Under the pieces are notes generated by a model. That model saw only the letters and a program-made list of their open reading frames with translations, ran no database searches and was not told the DNA's origin. The translations under genes and the position numbers were made by a program. Positions 22,446-33,432 of a stretch of 64,000 nucleotides of DNA are shown here, piece by piece; within the stretch, counting starts at the first letter, position 1, and each line of letters opens with the position of its first letter. The DNA is from Kalmusia sp. IMI 367209 (Eukaryota > Ascomycota > Dothideomycetes > Pleosporales > Didymosphaeriaceae): the NCBI GenBank assembly GCA_027946365.1, contig JAPEUQ010000010.1, positions 806,001 to 870,000 on the forward strand, in the 5' to 3' direction.

Positions 22446-24101
22446 CTACAATTCGCGTCGCTCCCTCTTCGTTGGATACGCCGTCCCACCTTCGGGGGCC
22501 TCATAGAGTTGACTATCAGGTACCTCCAGACCCAGTGCGCCTTGCCCTCTAGCACGTGTACTCATCTGCGACCTCAGACTCTCATGCACACTCGGTGGCG
22601 GCGGGCTCAAAGCTCCACTCATCCAACTATTTCTCTCACTCGACATGGTGCGCATTGGCATCGTATCCTCATCTAGTTGTGCATATTTCGACTTGACCCC
22701 GTCTCGTCCGCGCTTGAAGAACCAGAAACCTGCAAATGCAAATGCCAAACCGCCAACGAAGCCACCAACAATGGAGCCTACGAGGATACCAGTACCAGGC
22801 GTTGAAGTCACGCTCCTTTCAATTTTAAGGAAGGAGTCACATCCGAGAGGCTGTATGTCGGGTCTTCGTGCGGGATCTGTATTCAAGTTGGCGATTCCGT
22901 ACTCTTTCTTTTCGCCATCCCATCGGAGCACCACACGGTCTGTAAAAGGCTTGCCCAGCACCCACGTCTGATTCCCATATGCGCCCCATCCGCCTTTACC
23001 GATCGGCACTGTCCAGTCGCCCAGCTGCTCCGTACCGGCATCGCCAGCTCCAGGAATAGAGACATTGACAACTAAATCGCCTTCAATCCGGAAAGTCAAT
23101 ATCCCAGTATCGTTCGCAGGTGGCCCATCAAACACGGTAGAATCCTCATTTCGCGCCTCCGCACTCCTCTCTACAATCTCCTCAAACGTAGCCGTCGCGT
23201 TGGTGGGCAGAACCAAGAAGCTGACACCGGGATCGATGCACGCAGTGAACGTCTCCTGGATGAGCGTCGCGCCCTCGACGCCAGCACGAGGATGCCAGTT
23301 CAGCGCCTCGACCTTCGCCTGTATGAGGCACGGAAGAGCAGCATCCGCATCGCGATCTGCAGGTTTGAACGAGTGCCAATCCCCAGCATGCGCCGTCGCA
23401 TCCACACAGCCCAGGCACAGACTCTCGTTTGTCAGACTCCAGCTCGTGCTCGGCACCATGTCCGCGCCCGCCAGCGCCTCCAACAAGGTCGAGTTCGGCG
23501 TCAAGCCTAGCAGGGCACCACCATATCCACCGAACGTCTTGCTCTCCTCTGCTATCAGGAATGTACTCGTTAGGTTCTTCTCCACCGGTAGCGCGTCGTT
23601 CGTGGCGCTGTACACGTCCAAGAAATCCTCGAACCTCCATATATCAGCGAAGTAATGGAAAGCCTGGTTGTTCGTCCTATTCTCTTCAAACGTCGTGGAG
23701 AGCACGGGGTTATATGCGCCGCCGTAGACTTGTGCGCATTTCAACCAGCAATCTTCTCCTTGCGAAGGTGTGTCTTCGAACGTCTCGATATGCGTGTCTC
23801 GCTCAAGGATTTGCGCTTCTTCCTTGGTGCTGTTCATGTGCGTGCTGTTTGTGGAGATGGGCTCGGTGTATATGCAGGTGTTGGTGTATCGCGGCACGAA
23901 AGTATCGTCGATCTGGAGCGAGGGCACGAGGGCGATGAGTTGCCATGGCCGGCCGATTTGGAGAGGGATCCCGGTGTGTAGCTCGCCTGGTGTGATGGAG
24001 ATGTTTCGATACGGGAGGTTGAGCGGCGGGGCGGCGCATTTGTCTGCGGTTGCGAGAGAGATGAGGAGGAGCGCGCAGGTGGTTAGGCTGATGCAGCGCA
24101 T
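22446..24101 (-). CDS. Membrane-anchored pepsin-like protein, catalytic motifs absent
   Basis: Single-exon protein of 551 aa. A signal peptide (MRCISLTTCALLLISLATA) precedes a luminal or extracellular domain with the layout of an A1 aspartic-protease fold: SITPGELHTGIPLQIGRPWQ at the N-lobe, FGGYGGALLGLTPNSTL, and TACIDPGVSFLVLPTNAT where the second DTG/DSG would be. The N-lobe DTGS motif is not found and the second motif reads DPG, so proteolysis is unlikely. Many N-glycosylation sequons are present. A Gly-rich transmembrane helix (ILVGSIVGGFVGGLAFAFAGF) follows, then a basic stop-transfer and a cytoplasmic tail of about 95 residues with PPPPSVHESLRSQMSTR. This looks like a surface receptor or adhesin built on a protease scaffold. 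Confidence 0.72.
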   Translation of the reverse strand: MRCISLTTCALLLISLATADKCAAPPLNLPYRNISITPGELHTGIPLQIGRPWQLIALVPSLQIDDTFVPRYTNTCIYTEPISTNSTHMNSTKEEAQILERDTHIETFEDTPSQGEDCWLKCAQVYGGAYNPVLSTTFEENRTNNQAFHYFADIWRFEDFLDVYSATNDALPVEKNLTSTFLIAEESKTFGGYGGALLGLTPNSTLLEALAGADMVPSTSWSLTNESLCLGCVDATAHAGDWHSFKPADRDADAALPCLIQAKVEALNWHPRAGVEGATLIQETFTACIDPGVSFLVLPTNATATFEEIVERSAEARNEDSTVFDGPPANDTGILTFRIEGDLVVNVSIPGAGDAGTEQLGDWTVPIGKGGWGAYGNQTWVLGKPFTDRVVLRWDGEKKEYGIANLNTDPARRPDIQPLGCDSFLKIERSVTSTPGTGILVGSIVGGFVGGLAFAFAGFWFFKRGRDGVKSKYAQLDEDTMPMRTMSSERNSWMSGALSPPPPSVHESLRSQMSTRARGQGALGLEVPDSQLYEAPEGGTAYPTKRERREL

Positions 24102-24866
24102 ATTGAGGACTTATCGCAGAGCAATCCCTTTAGTTCATGTCATTGTAGTCATAGATAGAGAATCCACATAGTGGGCTACGTCGTTCATGCAAAAATCTAT
24201 GTATGAGAGATGATCAACAGGAACAGACACTGCAGACGAGTGATGAGAGGCGCAAAGGGGCGCAAGCCGACAAGGCGACTCACCCCCTCATATATCCCGA
24301 TAAGCTCCCCCAATTCCAGAGGACGGGCACCAGGCACACAAAGCGCGTCACCCCGACTTATGCAGCCTATCGAAACTCGCAAGTCCCCTTCCACCGTCCA
24401 GCCCCCACATTGAAATCGTATTTCTAGCCAGGGACGATGTCACCCCTGCAGGGTCGGCTTACATGTTGCCCCACTGCCTACAAACGCAGTATCTTCAAGC
24501 TCTGATTTTGGACATATTTATAGAAGTTGGCAAGAGTTGTAGGAACATAAGCACGTAGGCTAGGCGGTACGATTACGACGATCTAAGCGAGAGAGCATAA
24601 AAAGGAGGGGTAAGGGTGGATGCAAGGTGGCATGCGGGCGTGGAGAAGCTGAAGCCGAGTGTTCGGAAGGCTGGCTTCATCGGCAACGCCGAACCGACGT
24701 TCATAGTTGCAGGACCAAGTCTGAAGACGATGCTTGTGCGTCGTGTGCATTGAGAAGCATAGCCATGTTATTGCTTTTCTGTCTGGGCCTGACCGTTTGC
24801 TGTTCAGCACTGGGGCTCATGTACCCTCACAGTAATCGCTTTCAACCCTGTAGCATCTCCCAGAAC
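24102..24866. other. Intergenic
   Basis: Promoter side of the pseudo-protease gene and 3' side of the Maf gene. No gene recognised. Confidence 0.45.
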
Positions 24867-25858
24867 TTATTCCTCGTCGCTCGGCGAGAACATATTGTCC
24901 ATGTTGTCATCTAAGCCTTCTTCCGGTACCATGACCTTTTCTATCAGGCCCAGCGTTGCGCGTAACGGCAAGCCAATAACGTTGTCGTGCGAACCTTCAA
25001 TGCGTTCAATGAGGATGGATCCCGCGCTTTGTAGACCGTAGCCGCCTGCCTTGTCGTTGCCGTCGCGCGTCCGAACGTAGGCTACCAGTGTCGCATCCGA
25101 AACTATTTTGGTCAGCTGGTCCTTCAGTAACTGCAGGCCAACCCAGGACACGCAGTTTCCATTGCTATCGCCTCTCAAGATTAGAGCACGTACCGTTCGG
25201 GTCGAACTTGACCGACGTCATCTCCACATGAGTCTCCATGTTGTAGCCCGGGTCGATGGGATTCTCCAGCGGCTTCATGACAGCCACGGCCGTCGCCACC
25301 TTATGCGCGCCCTCATCCCGCAGCATCTTCAGCATGTCGAGGTGGTCCTGGGGATTCCGCGGCTTCTCCAGTATCCGGCCCTTTGAGCTTATTATGATGG
25401 TATCTGCAGCTATCACGAGCGCCGGCTCCCCCTTCTCTACATTGTTGACTTCGCGCGAGTATACTTCGCGGCATTTCTCGGATGCAGTCTCGAGAACGTA
25501 TTCGTACGGTGAGAGCGATTTGGGGAGGTTCTCTTCGAATTGAGAAGGCACGATTTCGACCTGTTTCAGGCCGAGCTATAGATTGTTAGTACAAGCAATT
25601 GGTTCGCATGCACGCTGGGAGACTCGCTATGCTCAGCAGCTGTTTCCTTCGTGGCGACGCCGAGGCCAGGACAACACGCTTGTTCCGCAGCAGGTTCAAT
25701 GGTGGAAGATCCAGCGGGAGCAGGGGCGGCGGCCCCGGTCTTCGTGGCGACCGCACTTGTTCTGCAGGAGCTGTGCCGCTAGCATTGATGGGCGTGGGCA
25801 TCTTGTTTCGCGACTCCTCGTAGGAAGGCGGGGGATCTGAGGGTGGCTGGCTGGTCAT
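24867..25858 (-). CDS. Maf/HAM1-type nucleoside triphosphate pyrophosphatase
   Basis: Maf proteins hydrolyse non-canonical or modified NTPs (dTTP, UTP, m5 derivatives) to monophosphates, a house-cleaning role in cytosol or nucleus. Exons 25858-25628, 25575-25194 and 25102-24867 give 282 aa. Domain from residue about 60: KRVVLASASPRRKQLLSI, LVIAADTIIISSKGRILEKP with the catalytic Asp, KVATAVAVM, VAYVRTRDGNDKAGGYGLQ, and a short C-terminal helix region. The first 58 residues are a Pro/Ser-rich extension beginning MTSQPPSDPPPSYEES, which contains a PPxY motif. Intron 1 (25627-25576) starts with GC, not GT: the family alignment LLSI/LGLKQVEIVPSQFEE is restored only by excising GCGAGT...CTATAG, which has a perfect TACTAAC branch site. 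Intron 2 is a normal GT-AG of 91 nt. Confidence 0.88.
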
Positions 25859-27443
25859 GGCGGGGTCGAGGGCGACGTTATCGACGGGAACGACGGCCCT
25901 GTGAGTGTCGTGGTATGCTCCGGGGCGAGAGATGCTTCAGTTGAACCAAATCCACAAGGAATGGGCGATGCTTATAGCTTCATTAGATTCACGGCCATGA
26001 AAGTTGACGTCTACCTCCATTGCTCTTTCTCGATAGGGAGTACAAGAGAAGGCCCGAGCTTCAGCTTAACATAGGTGCGCCATTGACCTCAGCCCGGTCA
26101 ACACCCTTCAACTGACTCTTCCTGCGCATTGCCCGTTGATCCTCGCTACCCTCCTGGGTATCCAATGCACGCGACCTTGATGTCTGAAACGCCAGAGCAT
26201 TGCTTTGCTATTCTTGGAACCCGACCTCGTCCTATTCCGTGCTAGCTTCGCCAGGACGGCCATGACTAATCTGCCGACTATTGAATTTGATATCTTGGTT
26301 ATATCGAATTCCTTCACCTCATGCTTGAGCCTAGCAATATGTCGGCACTTTACGAGGTGGTTGAGCCCGGCTTGGGTGCCTCGACTTACCCTACAATCCG
26401 TTTCCGCCCAACCAATGCCCATCAAAGGAGCGCCTGATTAGGACATTTCTATGTATCAAACAAAGGAAACGGTATGCCGAAGCTTTCGGAGTTTGGCCGC
26501 ATAGGGACGTGGAGCGGTGCTGCATATACGTGGCCATGCGGTTCCATGTCGAAACCAACATTTTCGATGCCGTGCGAGAATATGGCGACGCCTCATTCTC
26601 ATCGCCGGCCGAGGTACAAAACAAACCAAACTAAGTGTCACTGAGTCAATGCTGTTTCTTCTAGAAGGATTCCGAATCTGCGTGATGCATAGACCGAGGT
26701 TTGGGAGAAAATCTCTTCCGGTCTCCTTGTTGCTGGCGGGCCCGACTTTCTTAGGCACTCATATCGCGGAGGGTAGTTGCACCGTTCCGCAAAAGGACAA
26801 CCAACGTCGAAAACACTCAGGTTCGCCGAGATGCGCTGTTCGACTCCATTGTATATTGTCGTGGTGGTTACTAATATACCCACTTCGCCTACCCACTTAC
26901 CGAGGCATGTCGCACGCCGGGAAACTAACTGATTGAGTACTAAAGCCGATAACTCTTCGTCATGGCTACAGCACTCCGCTTAAGGATTTTCTCGACGGCG
27001 AGCAGGTTCACCAATGGCTGGCGCAATAGAGCTCGCTATCATCCGGCCGCCGCCTCTGCATGTCTCCCTCACTGGCTGATGCTGCAGTCTCGTTCTCAAT
27101 CGGGCTCGTTCGCCATCTGAGAACCGTAGATTCAAACTTCGCCATCTCGCGAGACGAGCAGAAATGCCCCGCTCGTCATGCCAGTCGGCTTGATGTATTT
27201 GTCCGCAGTTAGCCGTACTGGGACGTTGCGGCCGAAGGTACGGTTTCATGATGATGCAATTCTTCTCCGAGGTTTGAGCGTGCACGCTGTAGATACAAAT
27301 TTATAAGCGGCTGCACGATTTATACTGCAAAAGGTATTGACCCTCTGCACTTTAACTTGTACACCATCATCTTCTTCCTCAGACTTATTATATATACCCC
27401 GCTCTGCGTTTGAAGCTCGCACATTGCTTCATCACACAACACC
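25859..27443. other. Intergenic, 1.6 kb divergent promoter
   Basis: Between the divergent Maf and oxidoreductase genes. Several short frames (up to about 139 codons) without recognisable domains. A TATA-like run (TTATTATATATA) lies near 27385-27396, about 50 bp upstream of the oxidoreductase start. Confidence 0.45.
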
Positions 27444-28575
27444 ATGGTTCAGAACAAAGGCGTAATCTTCAAGCAACTCCCTAGCGGCTGGCCCGTTGCC
27501 GGACAAGACCTCACCATTGAAGCTCGAGACTTCGATCTCGAGCAGAACCCTCCGGAGGGCGGCGTCACAGTTCGGAACTACTATGCCTCCTTCGATCCCT
27601 ACCAGCGCGGTCGCATGCGCGACGCAAAGATCAAGTCCTACTCTCCTGCCTACGAGCTCGGCAAGCCCATCACCAACCGCACCATCATGAAAGTGATCAA
27701 GTCAAACGCTGAGAAATTCACCCCGGGTGATGTCATTATTTCTTCGGACGTGTCCCCCATCGAAGAGTATTCTGCACTCGGCAAGGAGTGGGTGGAAAGG
27801 TCGCGGAAGCTGCAAAATCCGTACAATCTGGATCCTAGACTCTTCCTTGGTGCGTTGGGCATGCCGGGGTTGACTGCGTGGTCTTCGTTGTACGAGATTG
27901 GGCAGCCGAAGAAGGGCGAAACTATCTTCATTTCGGCGGCTTCCGGAGCTGTTGGGCAGATCGTTGGGCAGCTGGCGAAGCATGAAGGTTTGAAGGTCAT
28001 CGGCAGTGTCGGGAACGATGACAAGCTAGATTTCATTATCAAAGAGCTGGGTTTCGATGAGGGATTCAACTATAAAAAGGAAAAGCCTGCGGATGCACTC
28101 AAGCGTCTTGCTCCCAACGGTATCGACATCTACTACGAGAATGTTGGTGGCGAGCACCTCGAAGCTGCAATCACTGCTATGAACAACTTTGGTCGTATTG
28201 GTAAGCCCCTCTTATGCCCACCTCCAACCTCCTAATTTCTCTTCCAACCCGACTAACGTCAACATAGTTGCCTGCGGCATGATTTCGCAATACAATAATT
28301 CACCCCAAGACCAGTACCCCATCCGTAACATGATTCAAGTCGTCGGCAAGCGCATCACCATCCGCGGCTTCATTGTTAGCGACGCCAATATGGGACCCAA
28401 GCACTACGTAGAGCACCAGGAGAAGCTTCAGAAGTGGTTGGCGGACGGAACGTTCAAGGCGAAGCTTAGTGTTACCGAGGGTATCGACAATGCCATTGAT
28501 GGGTTCCTGGGTATGTTGAAGGGGGATAACTTTGGTAAGGCAGTGCTACAGATTGCGGATCTGAGTAAGGAGTAG
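27444..28575 (+). CDS. NADP-dependent medium-chain oxidoreductase, leukotriene B4 12-hydroxydehydrogenase / alkenal reductase type
   Basis: Zinc-independent MDR enzyme that reduces activated C=C bonds of enones or alkenals with NADPH, probably cytosolic. Exons 27444-28200 and 28268-28575 (67-nt intron, phase 1) give 354 aa. Seen: the N-terminal catalytic domain with YYASFDPYQRGRM, LGMPGLTAWSSLYEIG, the cofactor-binding loop FISAASGAVGQIVGQLAK, IDIYYENVGGEHLEAA, then ACGMISQYN and the C-terminal KAVLQIADL. No structural-zinc cysteines are present, matching the LTB4DH subgroup. Start context CACCATGG is strong. Physiological substrate unknown; fungal paralogues are often linked to detoxification or secondary metabolism. 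Confidence 0.92.
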
Positions 28576-29241
28576 GATAGCGGACGCGTAGGAAATGGGG
28601 CGTGAAACTTAAAATACATCACTGCATGGTTTATGAAAATCGAATCCGAATTTGAACGAAAGTACGTTTTGAACGACTTTTGCATGATGCGCAGAGATCA
28701 GACTCATCTCAGAGGATCCTCTGGTGGAAATCTGTACCTGGATGCCTGGACAAGGCTCCAAGCTCTTCCTGAAAGTTTTACCTAGTGTAGTGAATATTCG
28801 GCTCTAGTGTCTAGTAGGGCTATAAGATAGATTATCATTTTGATCGATCTTGCAAAGAGCAGAAAGAGCCTGGGCTAGCTGGCATAACGCTGAGATACGA
28901 AGGATTTGACACACAGACATGCATGCTTTAAGCTATACGCATAGTATTCATCAGCCCTTATTCAATTAAGGGCAGGATTCATGTCTTTCGATCTGTCACT
29001 GCATACAAGCACAGCTTCGATTGATCTATGTGCCGAACCATAGGCCCTCGGCAACAGTACTATGATATAATTTTGAGGATCATCATGCTCTGAATTACCC
29101 CATCATACACGATACAGAAGGAGAACTCCCCTTAAACCTTTGTACACTGACTATAGGTTGAGCTGAGATAGTTACTCAACCAGATTGGTGTGGCTGTTGT
29201 GCAAGGGCAATTACATTGTATACTCGGGTAATCCTTCAGCT
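28576..29241. other. Convergent intergenic region
   Basis: 666 bp between the stop codons of the oxidoreductase and second permease. No gene seen; presumably both terminators. Confidence 0.5.
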
Positions 29242-30893
29242 TCAAATCACATACGTCTTGAACTCTCTCGTCTTCACGCCCCTTTCGAACATGATATCCA
29301 ACTCCTCATACGTCCGTCCCTTCATCTCCGGTACCCTGAACCAGCACCAAATGAGACATGGCACACTCAATCCACCAAAGAAGAACCCCAATTTACCGCG
29401 TAAGTTCGCTTGATCAGGGTTAATGAGATACGGAATCGCTACGGTCATGATGATGCCAACGATGGCTTGAATGGCGGTTGCAACGGCGATAGTTTTGGAG
29501 CGCACCCGGGTGGCGCTGACCTCGCAGAAGATGGCATAAGCTACAGGCCCGACACTGAAGCGGCGTTAGAAGCAAATCTGAAGCGTGGATGCAGCATAGC
29601 TCACCTCCAGTCGAACGTAAAGTTCCAAACAAGCAATAGCGCAGATTGTGTCCATATAGCGCCCTTTGTTGGCACCACGTCCAGGATTCCCACCAAAAAC
29701 ATGATGATCATCAGGACTGTTAGACCTATGTTGTATAATATCCTTCTCCCAAACTTCTGCATGAGATACCAACTGAATATCGTGCTGACCCATCCCACCG
29801 CCATGAACCCGATGCCCATGTCATACGCTTGTTCGGTATTGAGACCTGCTAGGCTGAAGAAGTACGTCCCATAGTTGATTAGATAGATTCCGCACAGTAC
29901 TTGCGTAGCATACACCCCAATCGCGATTTCTGTGCGGCGCCAATTGACCTTGCGGAACACGTCCGTGTATGTAGAGCCGGCTTCCATCTGGGTTTCGAGT
30001 TTGTCGGTTTCTATGAGCTGAGCAAGGACAGCTTTGACGTGGACACCTTTACTGGAGAGCCGCCGGAGTGATATTTCTGCTTCGTCATAGCGGCCTTGAC
30101 GAGCGAGCCACCATGGAGACTCCGGTGCAAAGTACATGCCCGGTAGGATGAGGAGAATCCAAAACCACTGCAGCGCAAACGGAATCGAGTAAGCCCAGTG
30201 GCTCTCCAGATCCTTCGTCGCCGCCGTGACCCCATTACCAAGCAATTGCCCTGTGACAAAACAGAGATTGACGTAGGATGTTGAGACACTGCGCATTGCT
30301 AGAGGAGTCACCTCGGAGGCATACGAGGGAGCTATGACGACGAATGCGCCGAGGACAAGGCCTCCTAGTAATTCCCCGGCCAGGAGCACCTTGAGCGAGC
30401 GAGCGAAGAACTGAATGAACACAAGGCCAGCGACCATGACGACGCAAACATTGAAAGTCTTCTTTCTGCCATACCATTCCATTGGGTATCCAGCGGCAAG
30501 AGCACCCACAACTTGGCCGATAGGATTGCCCATACTCAAGCCTGTTTGCCAGGGTGCGGAGATGATGTATTTGCCCTCGAACATGTAACCGAAGTCTTTT
30601 TGAAATGTAGGCATAGCGTACAAATTTCCGAGAAGCTGCGGATCGAATGCTATACGCTACTTTAGCTTGTCAATCGGAAAAGATAGGTGAGTCGTCCACA
30701 TACACAACATAATAACTCCCATACTGAAGTACATCGACCACCCTATTGCCTTGGGGTAGAGTTTCACGGCTTCCCAAAATGAGAGCGTGTGCTCCACCGC
30801 AATCGCTTCTGCAATCTCCTCCGCATTCTCTGCCTGGGTCGATAATTTACGCACCTCGACTGGAACGTCCGTCTCCTTGATTTCGGTCTCCAT
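29242..30893 (-). CDS. MFS sugar permease, alpha-glucoside/maltose type
   Basis: Twelve-helix proton symporter for a sugar, possibly a disaccharide, at the plasma membrane. Exons 30893-30704, 30649-29605 and 29554-29242 (introns 54 and 50 nt) give 515 aa. The N-terminal cytosolic stretch (METEIKETDVPVE...) leads into WEAVKLYPKAIGWSMYFSMGVIML; the following FDPQLLGNLYAMPTFQKDFGY matches the maltose-permease group. Other signatures: GRKKTFNVCVV (motif A), PESPWWLARQGRYDEAE, GRRILYNIGL, WSVGPVAYAIFCEVSATRVRSKTIA and PEMKGRTYEELDIMFERGV. The assignment to the maltose group rests on these motifs; another hexose or polyol is possible. No maltase or regulator is adjacent. Confidence 0.88.
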
Positions 30894-32092
30894 AGTACCC
30901 ACGTAGTTGTGTCGAAGGACGAGAGAAGGAGTGGGAAAGTTGCACAAGATCCCCGCTTTCTGCAGGGCTCAAAGCTGACTTATGCGCATCCAATGAATGC
31001 GATAAGAGACTCACACTTGTTATCAGGCTCGGGGCGTATCTGCGTGCTGTTTATGCGGGGCTTGTACCCCTGTTAAGGTTGCTCGTGCGTGCATGCTGAA
31101 ATGGGTAAACCCAGACGCGGATCCTTCTTCCATATTGAGGAGGTACATGTTGAAATTACAGCGTTGTCACACAGATCGCTCTTTAACCAGGACTAGCTCT
31201 TCGCAAACAATTTCACGAATGTCGATATGTATCCTTCGATGCGTGTGGCCGGGTCTTACCGTGTCCATGGCCTAGGTGCTGTAGCTAATCAGACGACCGT
31301 CTGACGGAGGACCGGAGCTGCATTGTATTCTAGGGTGGAAACCTACGACGCTTCAAGAGTCCTTTCAGTGTACAATGTACATGTGGTGAGGTGTTGTGCT
31401 TCTAGACGGCAGCTGTCGATTGATCACGGCAATCTTCCCGCCACAGAAGCGGTAACCCTTCCGTCCGATTTGTACTGGGTTAGTTTCCCTGTACCCTAGA
31501 GACTCAGCATGAGAGAGAACAGAGAGGCTGAATTCGATATTAACAATGAAAAGACTCTTCAATAAGTCATAGACTTGGAAGAAGGCTTGTGCACAGCGAC
31601 TAAGCTGTGATATGCTGAGTTAGGACGCATGATGCCGGGGCGCGTGGGTTTCGTGTTATGCGCGCCGCGAATGCACCTTACAACATAGAGAAATCTGTGA
31701 ACGATTAAGCAGAGGCGAGAAAAGCTGCGACTCAGTCTGCCAAAACGAAAATTCAGTAGAATTAAGTGGAGAGGAGTAACTGGGCTAGATGAAAGTGTGC
31801 GGTGCTTTCTCGAGAAGTGACAAAATCATGTCAACAGTTGAAAGAGGAAGCAAAATCTAAGTTCATGAAATATGCGAGACATAGTCGAACGGTCTTCGAG
31901 ACCTCCAGATTCGAATAGTCCTGCTGGCAGACTGGGAGTGTAGTAGAGTGCTGTTCGCTGGATCTAACTTGGGTTAAAACCAACGGTGCGGACATTCTTG
32001 AATGACTAAGCACCGCTTACACCACCTGTCATTCCAGCATGATGTAGCTTCCCGGTGCGCTCCTGCGTCCTGCACCTCAATCAGCAGCGACA
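30894..32092. other. Intergenic, 1.2 kb divergent promoter
   Basis: Lies between the permease and J-protein start codons. Only frames under 70 codons, none with a recognisable domain. Confidence 0.5.
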
Positions 32093-33248
32093 ATGGCAGG
32101 CACGACCTTCTCCTGGGACACTCTGGGCCCTTTCATAGTCTGGCAGTTTCTCATCCCCTTCGTATTACCACCCCTCAACCATCTTTCCTTTCATAAATAA
32201 CACTGTGTAGGCAGCATCATGGATTCAAACCATTCTCTACGCCATCTTCATCCGTGCGGGCGATCCAAAGCCCACACCCGGTACCCCCAAATTCCTTAAA
32301 CATCGTCGCCAAATCCTCATTGCCACATATCTCGCATACTTCGCTTTCACGATCTACGAGGTAGACTTCAATCTGCAGAAGTCAAGCAACGCATACAATG
32401 ACCTCGGGGTCCCCATCGATGCACAAGAAAACGTCATACAATCGCGATTCCGCAGGCTCACGGTTAAGTACCATCCGGATAAAGTGGCGCCACGGGATAG
32501 AGACCGCGCGAACGACTTCTACGTACACTTGAAGCATGCGCGGGATATCGTCTTGGACCCCGCGAAGAGGTGGGCTTACGATCGTTTCGGGCCCGATGGA
32601 TTGAGACAATGCGTAAAGTGCGTCACGATCAAAGAATATACGGATAATGCCCTGGTCGTAGCAATGGGTACCTACGGTGCCCTGACACTCTTCCTGGTCG
32701 GTGCGAACGCCCTCGGCTTCCTCACAGACGGCGCATACTGGCGCTACCTCGCCCTCCTGGCCGTTGCAGCCTTCGATCTCCGAACAGCTATGCGTCCGGA
32801 CCACCCACCTTTTATAACAAAGTGGCTGAACCCACTCGTCACATCGCTGCACCTGCGCCCCGCATACCTCCCCTTCCAAGTCACCATCATTGTGAAGAAA
32901 GCGTCTATATCTGCAGCGCAATTCCTTGGTCTTCTAATCCCGCTGTATCGTGACGACCCACAGAAGCCTGCTAGGCCGACGGACGACTCGGAGGAATCGC
33001 GACACAAGCAACTCGATCGGTTGAATGCTGTGGTGCAGGCGGGCAATCAGGATGTAACGCGAGTCCTGGAGCTGGAGTCTACATTATTCAAGGAGAATGA
33101 GCGGGCGAAAGGAGCGTTGAGGGAAGCTATGAAGAGCTACATGGTGCAGAATGTAATACATCAGGAGCCGGAGGTCAGGAATGCAATTGGGCAGAGGATA
33201 GGGAGACGCAGGACGGGGGCACCGCATGGTGCACAGGGAACGAAGTGA
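32093..33248 (+). CDS. Membrane-bound J-domain co-chaperone
   Basis: Stimulates Hsp70 ATPase at a membrane, probably ER. Exons 32093-32161 and 32211-33248 (49-nt intron, phase 0) give 368 aa. The N-terminus is hydrophobic (LGPFIVWQFLIPF, then WIQTILYAIFIRAG), another helix RRQILIATYLAYFAFTIYEV precedes a J domain at residues about 82-150 with YNDLGVPIDA and the HPD motif at 111-113 (KYHPDKV), ending YDRFGPDG. Further helices follow (ALVVAMGTYGALTLFLVGANALGFL, YLALLAVAAFDL). The C-terminal 90 residues are charged and predicted coiled coil. The layout resembles fungal membrane-associated DnaJ proteins rather than Sec63, since no Brl domain is present. The short first exon is supported by phase and by the hydrophobic peptide it encodes. 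Confidence 0.85.
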
Positions 33249-33432
33249 CGGGATGAGTCGAGATGATACCCTTTCTATATAGGCTTTACAACAATAGATC
33301 CGTTTTGCATGCTTTCTAGTGCGTACTCGCAATGACTATGACGCTAAGTATCGCAGTACTTGAAAGCCCAAACTGGCCAGTACCTACTCATACAAGGGCG
33401 ACATCCATTTTCTGCGCTTATACATTGCTCGC

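Noticed and set aside
22446..24101. Annotating the pepsin-like protein as an active aspartic protease
   Set aside because: No DTG in the N-lobe and DPG in the C-lobe; catalysis is not supported.
26456..26936. Overlapping frames of about 100-139 codons on both strands between the Maf and oxidoreductase genes
   Set aside because: No recognisable motif; typical of random open frames.
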